The translations under genes and the position numbers were made by a program. From positions 14,604,571-14,668,570 of the forward strand of contig CM037849.1 of the NCBI GenBank assembly GCA_021234535.1: 64,000 nt of DNA. The letters are read 5' to 3'. Below the pieces are notes generated by a model. That model was not told the origin of the DNA. It was given only the letters and a program-made list of their open reading frames with translations, and made no database searches. Within the stretch, counting starts at the first letter, position 1. Each line of letters starts with the position of its first letter. Of this stretch, positions 51,216 to 63,525 are shown piece by piece. The stretch is from Stichopus chloronotus. Lineage: Eukaryota; Echinodermata; Holothuroidea; Aspidochirotida; Stichopodidae.

Positions 51216-52735
51216 TTCTTATCTTGGCCCCACATCTCTAAGCTTCCGTATAAAGTTAGTTCACTTTGCTCGTAATGAGGGTATATGGATGATCAACCAT
51301 GTGTGGATACCTGTCTGTAAAGTGGCGTCTGTACTGTAAGTGTAATCTGATCAGATATTCCGTACATTTGGTTCGTTACGGTATATACGTACGGTACGCG
51401 ACGGTTAACATTGACTAGACTGTCAGTACAGTGTTAGTGTTACTTGTTGGTTATAGTCCTATTATGCATGTGACTGCTTCAGGTCAAACACGTAGTGAGT
51501 GAGGTGGGCCTTTTCCTTGGTTGGCGAAATGAGAATGCAATTCCTACGAGTGTGCTGATATATTTTTGGCAGACGTCGTATCCTTACTTCTCAAGCCGGT
51601 AGTCAACACGTGGTCAGTTGATAACAAATAGGGTCAAACTCATTGCTCCACTCATTGTAATGTAACTTAGTTGTAACTTGTAGCCTGAGTGCTGACTTCC
51701 CAAGGCCTTCTACTAGGCAGTAGCACTAGTAGTAACAGCCTAACGTTAGGCCTAAACTAAAGTTGATGTTAATAATTACTGTTAGTCTTCACCCTTATTG
51801 AGTTATTCGGAGTGCCAGGTCGCAAACGCTGCAGTAACTTACTGTAATACTATGGTAACGTTGTCTAACGGTCCTCAATCGGTGAGCCGTGGCACATTCA
51901 TGGACATCAACGCTGACTTACTGTAAGTGGGCTCAGTGATGAGGTGATTGTGAAAAATACTGTAACCTACCTATTACTATTATTAGGGGTAGTTAGCCCA
52001 CAGGCGTCCCCTCGTAGGCTAGTACTACTAGTACTAGGCTATGCCCTAGGCCTATATGCTATAGCCAAGGCTGGATTCGTTAAATTCAGTCCCACTCATG
52101 ATTTTCCACCCTTAAAATCATGGCGCCGAAAATGAAGTTCATTACTCAGATTTTACTTACATTTTTTTTATTCCCAATTTGTATTTCAGTGGACGTTCTG
52201 TCACTGTTAGAAATTTGTGTCAGTGCCAGGCCTCATTAGAATTTTAGAAATTCTTCCCAGGGTGTGACTGAGTGTTGATTTGATGCCTGGAAACAAATCT
52301 GGAACAAATCTTCATTTCATGTCACTGCTTTCCACTTCGAAAAACAGTGTTTTCTGCCCCCAAAATCAGAGGTGGAAAACAACATGTTTTAGGGATGGAA
52401 ATTACTGGAGGCAAAAACTAATCAAGTCTAGACTAGTGCTACGTGGGGGATGCCTGTGAGTTAGGCCTAACAGAAAGTGGGCCTCATCAGTTCAGTTCAG
52501 TGTTCCTATCGTAACTGCCAACCCATGTAAGCCTACTCTATAGCAAGTACACATCCCTTAGATTTATGTACCCCTAGCTTTTGCTGAGACTGTATTACTT
52601 CAGGCAACCTAACATAATGACATAATTCCTTAAACATAGTATGGTAGTTGCTGATGAGGTTTGTTCTGGGTTGTTTGGTTGAAGTGACATTTAAAATTAT
52701 GATACGAAGCCTGACCATAATTCCTTAAACATAGT
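51216..52735. other. Intergenic, no recognised exon
   Basis: Contains several taggcctaa and ctagtactag words (~51720-52070). A diverged copy of the segment before the hairpin (ataattccttaaacatagt, then gttgctgatga) lies at 52622-52660 and again at ~52717-52748. No gene assigned. Confidence 0.4.
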
Positions 52736-52740
52736 GTGTT

Positions 52741-52842
52741 GCTGATGAAGCCTGTCACACTTCTAGTTTTTGTGGTAAGACTTTAGGCAAGGGTGGAAAA
52801 ACCTTACCAAAAAAAACTAGAAATGTGACAGGCAACATCAGC
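52741..52842. repeat. Long inverted repeat (hairpin), 39-bp arms
   Basis: The left arm 52741-52779 (gctgatgaagcctgtcacac, then ttctagttttt, then ggtaag) is nearly perfectly complementary to the right arm 52803-52842. The loop is 23 bases. Arm mismatches are few. RNA from either strand would fold into a stem of about 38 pairs. Size fits a very small MITE or a precursor-like hairpin; the sequence alone cannot decide. Confidence 0.75.
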
Positions 52843-55100
52843 AGGGGTTCACCTGCCAGACTACTAATTAAAACTTTGTCTTGAACCTTGTATCCCTAGT
52901 CTGCCCCTTTTTTTTTTTTTTTTAAATTGATGAAATGGGATGCAACAATGGACAGCCTTTATTGGGTGACTCTAAACGAATATAGCGTAACTTACCGGAT
53001 TGAATTTTTAATGAATTTAATGAATAGTGAGACAAAACAAGTGCATACCTTTTGAGTAAAGGTGTGCACTAAGAAAGAAGAAACTGCTTGGCTTGTTTGT
53101 GTAGCGCACGGCAGTAAGAAAACAATTTAAATCTTCCACTCAAGGGTTGTGTTTGAAGTACAATAGCAATGCTATTTGTGAATCATCCCTTCCCCCCCCT
53201 CCTCCATTGTGCTGTATAAGGCATGAAATACCAGAAGAAAGACTTAAATTATTAAAAGGAATGTCAAAGTGATACTTTGAGGTTGGTTTGAAGCTGGACT
53301 ACCTCCATGGGACTTAGCCTTGGCTTAGTGTTACTTTTCCATGTTAGAAGGCCTATAGCCTTCCAACAAAATTCAGCAATTATTTCCATCTTTCAAATTT
53401 GATATTGATATTGGCAGAGTAGTCAAAAGTATCCAGTCAATGGCAGCAAATCGCCGACTACTTCAGCTTTTGCCGCCGTCTACTTTTCACTAGATCACAA
53501 AAATTACTTTTACTGTCATCCTTCGTTTATGTCATTCATATCCGCGTTCTTAAGAAACTGAAAAATATATCCCTCAGGCATTGTTCGCGCTAACGTGCCG
53601 GATTGCGGGAATCCCGCTTTTGTTTTCCTAATCATGCACATAAATAAATCTCGTGCTGGAAAATTCCGCACACATGTGTGCTCCCGCACAAAAATAATTT
53701 TATGCAGGCAGCTGAAATTTGGAATCCCCCACATACATAAATCGAATGGGAAATCCTGCACACTTCTCCACAGCTGAGACACCACACTAAATTGCAATAG
53801 AAACACAGTATTTACTAAGCAGTAGGTAACTCAGAAGCTGCCTCGACTTCACTGGATCGAAAATAAGCACTGATATCCATATCGTAGCATTGTAGACAAG
53901 CCATTCACAGCGTGGCTCTTATACTGTATGTTGTCTACTTCTAACAGCAGAAACTTTGGTTCACATTGTGTTCGATTTTAAGTGAGAAGGAACAGCACAG
54001 AGAATCTTTTAACATATTTTTATTTGTGAGGTAGCTTGTACTAAAGCCTCATCTAAATCAGTGTTTTGGATTGTTTATACCAACTTCATAACCATCGATC
54101 AAATCCTGAGGTGGCGTCATTCTAGTAGGGCAACGATGCTACTGGTAAAGCCCATGGCAAATGATGTTCTGCATGATGAGCCTGTGTTTGCCTCAGATCA
54201 TACCCCTAACAGATGGGCCAGAAATTAAAAATTGGCTCACTTTGTGAAATTCCAACGAGTGACCTTCCGATCAGTGTTCATCAAGGACTTAACTAGAGTT
54301 GTTAAGTTCTGTAAATCATGTACAGTAAATTAAAGTAGTGCACATGTACGTACAGAATGGAGGTACGGTAGGTTACGGTGTTGGGATATATGCAGGACGT
54401 GCTATGTACTTACAGTGTACTGTTATGATCAATTAAAGATTTGCAAAATTAAGAAAATAGGACTGGAGTTACAGTGCCATTATGCACGTTTCCAGTTTTG
54501 TACTGTACACACTGTGGTACTATTTATCCATATCATGATCCGTGTTTGCTTTTTATTCACTGCCTTATACAGTACATGCGCAGCACACATTACCACGCAC
54601 ATTGTTATATTTGTACTGTACAGCATACAGTAGCCCGAGCCTTCTTTCTTTTATTTCCAAATACTGTACCAGATTGCTCATGTTGTGCACTTTTCCACAC
54701 AATTTCAGACAAAAGAAGAGATATTTACAGCAGAAGGGATCTTCATCTGGACAAACATAATATTAACTGAGAATAGCTCTGCAGACTGGGAGAATGGTTA
54801 TATTTTTCAAAAGTGAAGGTTTGTACAACACTCAGTAATTCTAATGCAATCAATGAGCACATGATACGGGAAATTGATCTGCAGGTGTCAACTGTCACGA
54901 GTCGGGAGCTGGGGAGAGGGAAAGTATGGCATAGAGGAGAGAAAATGGTGGAATATTACAGTACCATCAGTCATATCCATTCAAGCTGTATAGCATGTGC
55001 ATGTAAGTTTCCAAGACCTAAATACTCCAGGATATATGACAAACGTGGATTGCATGCTGTATAGTCTTGCAGAGTTAGTCATTGAGTTCACCTATTGATG
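52843..55100. other. Intergenic, no recognised exon
   Basis: Holds a poly-T run near 52910. A block with gcgggaatcccgc at ~53606 is followed by further cccgcac words and may be a dispersed repeat. A stretch rich in tactgtac-like words lies at ~54400-54670. Overlapping short frames there have no domain. Confidence 0.35.
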
Positions 55101-55109
55101 CCGCAGTTT

Positions 55110-55290
55110 GGTGTTCAATTCACCCAGTGGTGCTTTGGTGTTTGGTGTTGAGCAACTGGTGCTGCAGGTTGGGACATGTCCCCAGTGTTGCTGCCCTTTG
55201 ATGTTGGCCCAGTGGAGGTGCTGTTTGGTGTTCACCAAGTGGTGGTATTGTTTGGTGTTCACCCATTGGTGCTGATATTTATAGCATCCT
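55110..55290. repeat. Degenerate minisatellite, ~30-36 bp unit
   Basis: Words ggtgctg and tttggtgttcaccca recur about five to six times with variable spacing. On the minus strand the frame 55313-55092 translates them as repeats of the type NTKQ.HHLV / NTKQ.HLHW. No protein family is known for this, and the frame is probably a by-product of the repeat. Confidence 0.6.
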
Positions 55291-55464
55291 TTGGTGCAGT
55301 GATTCAGTTGCATTTTCTTTCGAATTCAGTTCTTCCAACTGTGCAGTATCATCAAGTTTGGCATTTTGCTCTAAAATTGGGGGAAAATTATGGCGGCTTG
55401 GCCACCCATACTGTATTTCAAAGCCTTTCAAATATGGAAAACTTAGTATGATAATATTAAGCAT

Positions 55465-55800
55465 AATAGGGCGTTTGTTTTACAGGAAACATCCATACTT
55501 TTAAAACCCATGTTAGTGGGCGCAGAATGATAGATTACTTAAAATAAGGAAGGACAGTGGCCTTCTTTTCAAGAAATAAGTTTCTCACCGATAGAAACTC
55601 AGTTATTTGTTGCTCGACAATAATTTGTTCACCCAAACTTTTCAAAATTTAAATGATGCATCTACGGTTACTCATCACATGCGTAATGTTTTGAGGAGAT
55701 GAAGCTTTGGCAGATGGTTATTGATGAGACTGAATGGTTGAACAATGACTAACGCTATTTCTTTTGCATGTCATGTTGGTGTACTCTAAACGCCCTATTT
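55465..55800 (-). mobile_element. Non-autonomous DNA element (MITE), copy B
   Basis: The ends ataatagggcgttt and aaacgccctattt are inverted repeats. The whole length matches copy A (13352-13697) in reverse orientation, including gacatgcaaa, gatgcatcattt, gaacaaattattgt and tatttcttga blocks. No open frame. Having two full-length copies in one window suggests a common family in this genome. Confidence 0.75.
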
Positions 55801-56187
55801 CCCTTTAAGACTACTTTTCCAATTACAGTACTGTAAATGGAATCATGTGCAACAATCCACTCAGAAGAAAGTTAATCACTCACCTCAGATGCTATGCTCA
55901 AATTTGAATGGGAACAGAGTTGTACATATCTGATTTACAGTGGACATCATCATTTGAACCAAGGACAGAAACTGGACGAACACCAAACTAATGGCAACGT
56001 GTTCATTTCCGACTCATCCTACTGAAATCAGTAATGTATACAGCCAACGTTGGTGTGATCGTCATACACAAAAACAATCGTGAGGTTACTTTTGTGGTTA
56101 TGAACGCTTGGGATCTATACAATGCAAAGTCCTAATGCAGTCTTCTTACTCTGACTGCAATTATTCTTTTTTTCTCTCTCTCTGCAG

Positions 56188-56235
56188 TGGTTTCACCTCC
56201 TTTCACCATTTACATGGGAGTCGACAAACATGAAA
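56188..56235 (+). other. Possible isolated exon (48 nt)
   Basis: A strong pyrimidine tract ending ctctctctgcag is followed by 48 open bases and a gtaagtg donor. One frame reads VSPPFTIYMGVDKHE. No partner exons were found on either side; the assembly gap lies 290 bases downstream. Splice-site quality is the only support. Confidence 0.25.
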
Positions 56236-56526
56236 GTAAGTGAATAGATACAGCAGTCTTTGTTTCTGCCTGGACTGCAAAACAAAAACAGTGATTCCTT
56301 TGCTAATCTATCTCTTTATTTTTTGACATCTTCGTCTTGACATTCCAATACTTGTGATGAGTGTGTGAAAGAATGTTATTTTTTTATTTTTATTTATTTA
56401 TTTTTTTACTGTTTTGGCCCAATATTCTTTTACTTTGAACTAAGTCTTCTTTGTCTTGACATTCCAATGTTTTGATGATGAGGCCTCGAAGGAAGTTTTC
56501 AAAACTTGACTAGATGTATACAATTA

Positions 56527-56626
56527 NNNNNNNNNNNNNNNNNNNNNNNNNNNNNNNNNNNNNNNNNNNNNNNNNNNNNNNNNNNNNNNNNNNNNNNNNN
56601 NNNNNNNNNNNNNNNNNNNNNNNNNN
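56527..56626. other. Assembly gap, 100 N
   Basis: Exactly 100 N, the usual placeholder for a scaffold join of unknown length. Anything spanning it, including the 5' part of the downstream LINE, cannot be judged. Confidence 0.99.
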
Positions 56627-57318
56627 ATGCGGGATGTTGGCGAACCAGAGGCGGAATTCCATATGGCTTTAATAAAGCCGCGACTACTGCCTAAAAAGAA
56701 ATGCTACCTCACCCTGGCTTTTTCAGAAGACCTGACACTCTGTAACAATTTGCAACACATTTTGGTTTTGAAATCTCTTATTATATTATCATATGTTCCA
56801 GTTGTAGAATCTATTTGAGCGGTGGATTATGTACTTTCTGTCAACCTAATGAGATTTTTCTCATAACCCTTTATGTTTTTGGAACAGTGACTAGTTTTTT
56901 AACTTTATTTGATCCTGCAAGACCCTACAGTTTGCAACTTCATGGTAAAAGCTACTTCTTGCTTTTTGCTTACAGTTATAGTATTAAACCTTCAATGTAA
57001 ACAATATGGTTACTGGACGATAATTGTTATTACTTGGAAAGTATCTTCATTTTGATATTTTATATATCCCCACGGGTCTCACATTCCAGGCTGAGAGCCA
57101 TGGTATTGGATGTGTTCATTTTTGGGACCCTAATGAGTAAAATTGTCTTCCCTGTTTCTTTACTTTTTCTTTTGCTTATTCATCCTCTACACAGTAATGT
57201 TCACTCGTGTTTATATGCTATTTGGTGTATTATGGTACATATCCTCTTGTATCTCCTCTGTTCTGCATCACCGACATTATTTTTGTGTATATAGTTATGT
57301 ATATCCTGTATATAGCTT

Positions 57319-60300
57319 ATGGCTGAACTTAGATTGTGTACATATAACGCCAGAGGCCTTAGGCAGAGTAGGAAGAGGAGACAGGTTTTTACTTATCTGC
57401 ATAATCAAATAAAGGTATTTACTTCATTCAAGAACCACAAAGTTGTCATAATGACGAAAGGTATTGGAAATCCGAATTCGTTGGTCATATTGTCTTTTGC
57501 CAGGGTTCAACAATTAGTCCCGGGGTTTGCATACTTTTGAAGCCTTCACTTGACTATACAATCTGCAATACGTTTACTTGTGATCATGGACGCTTTCTCA
57601 TCCTTCAAGTTACAATTAAACAGACGTTATTCACCCTTGTTTGTATTTATGAACCCAATGCAGATGAGCCTGGCTTTTTGAGCTACTCCATCTGATATTA
57701 CAAGATTTTCAGTGGGACTCTTTGGTGGTAGGTGGCGAAGATTTTGTTTTTACCTTAGATTTCGAAGAAAAGTAGGAGGCATCACGTACAAATTTTCGTG
57801 CCAGATATAAATGCATTGATAATCATGACCTCATGATTGAATCATACTATGATACTATCTAGGGCAATATGGTCGAGCATGGGTAAAAGCGCAAAATGTT
57901 TCCTTCTAATTTAGAAAGTGGCAATTAAAGTCGCAATAATAGCTTTAACGTAATTCGCAAACTTAAGTCGCAGGAAGGAACCGATACTTGTAATAATACT
58001 GCAATTATTCGCAAGTTGGTCGTTTTCTATGAAACTTTGTATACGAGTGAAGGGTGTAATCCATCCATTCTTCTTGGTAATAAACGTCGTAGTAATCCTT
58101 AATCTCCAGAGGAGGCTGACACTTCTGACGGTTCGTTACTCCCTGAGGTTTGCTGGGAGGCCTTAATTCTTTAGTAATGAAACAAAGTCCAGGGAAGTGA
58201 TGGCCCAACAGCAGAGATTTAGAAGACGTTTTGTCATAAAAGATTGGGAACTTTGTTTTTTAATTCTCTTAATTATTCTTGTCGTAAGTTGCAGTTACCT
58301 TCTGGAGCAGGGACGAGGTCTGATCACGTTAATTCCTAAACCACAAAAGATCATACTTTAGTAAAGAACTGTCGACCTGTATCATTACTGAATGTAGATT
58401 ATACAATTGCTGGCCAAGACATTAGCAAGTAGACTAAAAAAGTTATTCCATCTGTTATTCCATCTGTTATTACTGTGATCAAAATGGTTTTATTAAAATA
58501 GTTTCAAATCGGTCATCGGCGAGAATATTCGGTTAATACTGATTGTATCGATCATTGTGACAAGATAGATGTACCAGGATTTTTACTATTTGTCAATTTC
58601 GAGAAAACCTTTGACCGTCTGCAATGGGATTTCATTCTCAAATGTTTAAGTCGTTTTGGTTTCAGGGATGGTTTCACACGTTGGATTAGAACTCTTTACT
58701 CTAACGCCTCAGCTTGCGTTTGCAATAGCTTTTATTCTTCCCCTGTTTCAAAATATCTAAAGATTTTAGACAAGGGTGGCCATTGAGTCCATACACTTTT
58801 GTATTGTGTGGCGAGATTTTGGCCATATGTATTTACGACTCACCTCTTGTAAAAGGATTGTTTATTACGGGAAAGGAAATACGAATATGTCAGTATGCCG
58901 GTGACACAACTATTTTATTGATGGCACCCGCGATAGTTTAAGTGTTGTTTTCAAATTTTTCAAGTTCAAAATTCTTCTGGTTTAAAAGTTAACTATGAAA
59001 AGACCAACATCTTTCCATTAGAACCATTAAGTGTTGAAAATCCCTTTTCTAAACGAGTTTAATTTTGCTTGGACTCTTGGCCCTGTTACTGCTTTTGGTG
59101 TTACTTTTGACAATCATAGAGATAATTTATTCCATCTAAACAATACCCTAAAGCTGAAGAGTAAGTTGAATTATGGTTTGATAGAGACTTAACGCCTATA
59201 AGCAGAATTCATGTCATTAAAACTTTCGCCCTTTCTAAGCTAGTTTACTTATTTTCAGAATTACTTAGCCCTCCTGTTACCTTCATAACAGATTTGGAAG
59301 CTTGTTTTTTCGTTTCATATGGTCAGGAATATCAGACAAAATAAAAAGATCTACTTTGATTAGTCCCTTGGACCAAGGTGGTCTGGGAGCCCCCCCCCCC
59401 CCCATATTATATCCTTTTATTAGTGGTCTTAAATGCACATGGTAAAAAAGATATACTGATAATACCACTTCTACCTGGAAACTGTTCTTTGACTTTCATT
59501 GCAAAAATATGGCAAGCAACTTTTATTTTCTGTGACTACCAATCAAAAGATTTAACCATTGATAGTAATTTTACAAGCGATGTCTGTGAGGCTTAATCAA
59601 AGTATCGTTTTCGTTATCCAGTAGCAAATTTGGAAAATTAATTGTTTGGAATTATTCACTGATAAGAATTAGTAACGAAAATTGTATTATATGTATGCAA
59701 AACTTGCTGGAATTATTTTGATATTTTCACATTTTAAAGACGCCATCAACGACGTTGTATGCTTTTTGTGGTTTATTCAAAAATTTCAAGGGTGCAGAAT
59801 TATAACCAAAAACCTTGAGTTTTGAATCTTTAGGCCAGCTGTATTCACTAGATGCTTTCCCTTTTTCAGTCTTCTACGGTATTTTATCTGCTATTTCTAG
59901 AGAATGGTAGAGAATTTAAATTTATGTTACATGGAAAATGTAAATGACGGTTAAGAAGACATTCTTCAAGATACTCCATATCTATCTCGCAAAATCTACA
60001 AGCATTTAATTAGGACTATCGCTACTTCCCTGTTGCGTTTTCGAAGTGTGACGAAGTTTTTCAGTAGAGCCAATGTCAATGGAAAACATTTGTAGGATTC
60101 CTGTCACCGCTTGCAAAGAAAGTAAGATTCGTTACTTTCAATTCCGTTTTATTCACCGAATCCTCAGCACAAATTTCCGTCTTTGTCGAATGAACATTGT
60201 CGCCAACCCACTCTGTACCTTTTGTAATGAGCAGATTGAATCTTCAGAGTTTTGGATTGTTTTGGATTGTTTTGGGGTTGCAGCATTACTTCAAATTTTA

Positions 60301-60660
60301 TTTTGGGCGCAGAGTAAAGCATATTAGGCAGACAGTTTGTATTCTATAAAGAAGACTTACCTTTTGGATACAAATTCTATTTGAGACACCCTTATAATTT
60401 TCTCATCTTTCATTTAAAATATCACTTCTTGAAAACAATTGAATTTTCAGCTGCCCAACGTAAATGAATTTTTATACAAATTTAAATGTGATATACAAGT
60501 TGAAAAGAAATTGGAAAATGACAAGTGCGTCACACAATATCCTAAGATAGCCTACATTCTCCATTAAGAAATTGTATGATTCTCTTCCAGTGATTATATT
60601 TTGCGATGTATGAAATTGAACACCTTACGTCCATTGGATAACAGTATGTGAAAAGACTGA
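57319..60660 (+). pseudogene. Decayed L1/Tx1-type LINE, ORF2 remnant
   Basis: Pieces of one pol protein appear in order but in shifting frames with many stops. The endonuclease start is MAELRLCTYNARGLRQSRKR (57319), followed by IYEPNADEPGFF (~57650). The reverse transcriptase follows: NCRPVSLLNVDY (~58367), FVNFEKTFDRLQWDFI (~58593), and QYAGDTTILL (58891), where the catalytic YADD is YAGD. Then come VTAFGVTFDN (~59090), fQFRFIHRIL (~60139) with CTFC of the C-terminal zinc motif (~60217), and FLYKFKCDIQVEKKLEN (~60470). A poly-A run at ~60805-60823 may be its tail. The order endonuclease-RT-C-terminus fits L1/Tx1 LINEs. The copy is dead. The 5' end may be lost in the gap. Confidence 0.8.
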
Positions 60661-63470
60661 AAGTTTATCATTTAATCTGGAAGAAAAATTTGGGGAATGA
60701 GCCATTTATATTTATGAGTATGGTTGATATGGGAATATTTTGTAAGTAATTTTGATTTCGTTAACTGTACTATAAACAATACTCATACACAAAAAAGAGG
60801 ATGAGAAAAAAAAAAAAAAAAAACTACGTTGTATGCTTTTTGTGGTTCATTCAGACAAAACATGGTTATATTTCAACGTCAGGGATACATATTACAAGTT
60901 CGAACATTGGAAAGATAGACGATTTTAACATAAATTAGCTATTTGGTAAGGGTATAGACTTATGCATTAAAAATAGAGACAGATTCAGGAACTTTTAGAT
61001 TAAAACAAAAGTGGAACATATCTCCTGAATCGGTATCCTTATACGGTGAAAACAAAATCAAGTTTGAACCTGTCTCTAATCAAACAGGAAAACAGTAAAA
61101 AAGGGCCATGTTTTGACATTTGAAAGAATACAACAGCCAACGTATGAACGATATCGCCATTATTATTCAATGGAAAAGACACACTTCATGAACTCGTTTG
61201 ATTCTATTTCAAAATAATTATTTTTCATGTATTTTAAAAGGTAAAACTGTATTAAAACTATGAGTAAAGGAGATTGACAGGTGACAATGGTTTCAGCTAA
61301 AAGAAAGATATAGCACGTTCTTTTTAATGTAAAACCTGTCGGGATTATTTGAAAATTTTCACACTTCAAATTTTGCATCAGCTACATTGTATGCTTTTTT
61401 GTGGTTCTATTAAAACAAAAAAAGGGGTTATATCTCAACGTTAGGTATGCATATTACAAATTCGAATACATTCGGAAGAAAGACTATTTTCACATCAATT
61501 AGCTATTTTGGTAAGACTATTGCTTGATGCATTAATAAAAATCACAGATTTTAGATCAAGAAAAATTTTTAGATTATTACGAAGATCCACGTTCATTATT
61601 TTATTTGAAAAGAATTACTTGTCGCGTATTCTAGACGGTACTGATATATTAAAACTGTTGAGATTGTTGCGTGACGCTAGTAAAAGCTATAAGAAGATAT
61701 AGTACATACTTTTCAATGTAAACCTATTGAGGTTATTCCATCCATATCGATGGAAAATCACTCTTTAGGGACTCTTTTGATTTTGTTTGAGAAGATTTAA
61801 TTTTGATAAATTCCAGACTGTAGTGATATATTGAAAATCTACTTACCTCAAGGAGATTGTAACGTGACACTAGTTAAAGCTAAAAGAACGTTACAGTACA
61901 TTCTTTTCAATGTAAAACCTGTTTGGGTTTTTTCGTACATTTTTACACTGTCAATGACGTCATCAACTACGTTGTATGCTTTTAAGGTTTACTTAAGAAA
62001 AATGTTATATCTGATTATTAGGTATACATATTACAAGTTCGAATACGTTTAAAAGATAGACGATTTTAACATACATTAGATATTTTGATAAAGCTACAAC
62101 CTTGTGCATTAATAAAGATACAGACAGGTCCGGAATTGTTAGATTATAAAAAAGGATCGTCCATATTCATTAGCTCGAAACCCTTATTTGATATCAGATG
62201 ATATTCAGCTCGAACCTGTCTCTAATAATACAAGAAAACATTAAATGGGACATATTTTGACATCTGAGCAAAGACAGCAGCTAATGTATGGATGATATCT
62301 GCATCCTTATTCAGTAAGACACCACACTCACGGACACTTTTGATTTTATTTGGTATACTTATTTTCAGTTCTAACACATTCGAATATAGAAGATTTTGGC
62401 ACAAATTAGACATTTTGGTCCATGTTCCTTACCAACTCACCCTTGTTGGATGTAAAAAAAAATGCAGCTCGCAATTGTCTCCAAAATATAGAAAACATTT
62501 AAAAAGGACATATTTTGATTTTCTGAACAAATACAACGGCAAACGTATGGAAGATATCGGCACTCTTATTCAATAGAAAAGACATACTCTAGAGACTCGT
62601 TGATTTCATTTGAAAGTAATTATTTTTCATGTATTCTGGAAGGTAGAGATGTATTCAAAAGTCTCTGCTCACGTCAAGGAGATTGTTACTTGACAGCAGT
62701 ACTGTTAAAGCTTTGTGAAAGATGTAACACTTTGTTTTCAATCTATATAAACCGTTTTAGAGTTATCTGAATATTTTAACACTTTCAATGATGTCATCAA
62801 ATACGCTTTATGATTTTTGTGGTTTATTCATACCAACGAAGAAACGGTTATATCGTAACGTTCGATATTGATATTTATATTCAAACATGAAACACATTAC
62901 TAAAGAAAGACGATTTTGGCATAAATTAGACATTTTTTAAGGCTATAGGTTTATGGATTAATAAACACACATGGATTCAGGATTTTTTCGATCATTACAA
63001 AAGTCGTCCATATTCCTTACAACGGGATCCTTGATCGATATAAATGATATCCACCTCGAAACTGTCTTTACTCAAACAAGAAAACATGAAAAAGGGACAT
63101 ATTTGACATTCTGAGCAAAAGACAACTGCTACCGAAACGGTTATACAAAACGTTCGGTATACATATTTTTTGGTTAGAACACATTCAAAAATAAATATTT
63201 CGGCCATAAATTAGACATTTTTGATAGAAAAAATAACGATCATTACAAAATTCGTTTATATTCCTTACCTCGAGACCTTTATTCGATGTCAAATGATATA
63301 CAGCTCGAAATTGTCCCTAATAAAACAAGATAACATTAAATTGGACATTTTTCAACATTCTAAGCAAAGTCAATGGCTAACGTAGAGACGGTGTCAACAT
63401 TCTTATTCAATGGAAGATCATACTTTATGGAATGTTTTAATTTTATTTAAAAATAATTCCTTTCTATGCT
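59650..63470. repeat. Complex satellite-like tandem array
   Basis: The anchor tacgttgtatgctttttgtgg or variants occur at ~59752, 60824, 61384, 61969 and 62803. A second anchor, ctcgaacctgtctctaat, followed by an aaacaggaaaaca-type run, occurs at ~61063, 62210, 62465, 63055 and 63303. A third, ttagacattttt or ttagctatttt, lies between them. Spacing of the first anchor is 560-585 bp in the middle and irregular outside, so units have been partly lost or rearranged. One segment falls inside the LINE remnant near 59750. Short open frames within (e.g. 61508-61702, 62292-62576) repeat with the array and are not genes. Confidence 0.7.
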
Positions 63471-63482
63471 TTTTTTGTTGAA

Positions 63483-63525
<43 letters not shown>

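Noticed and set aside
61508..62576. Short frames in the right-hand repeat array
   Set aside because: They recur with the satellite-like units and share no protein family.
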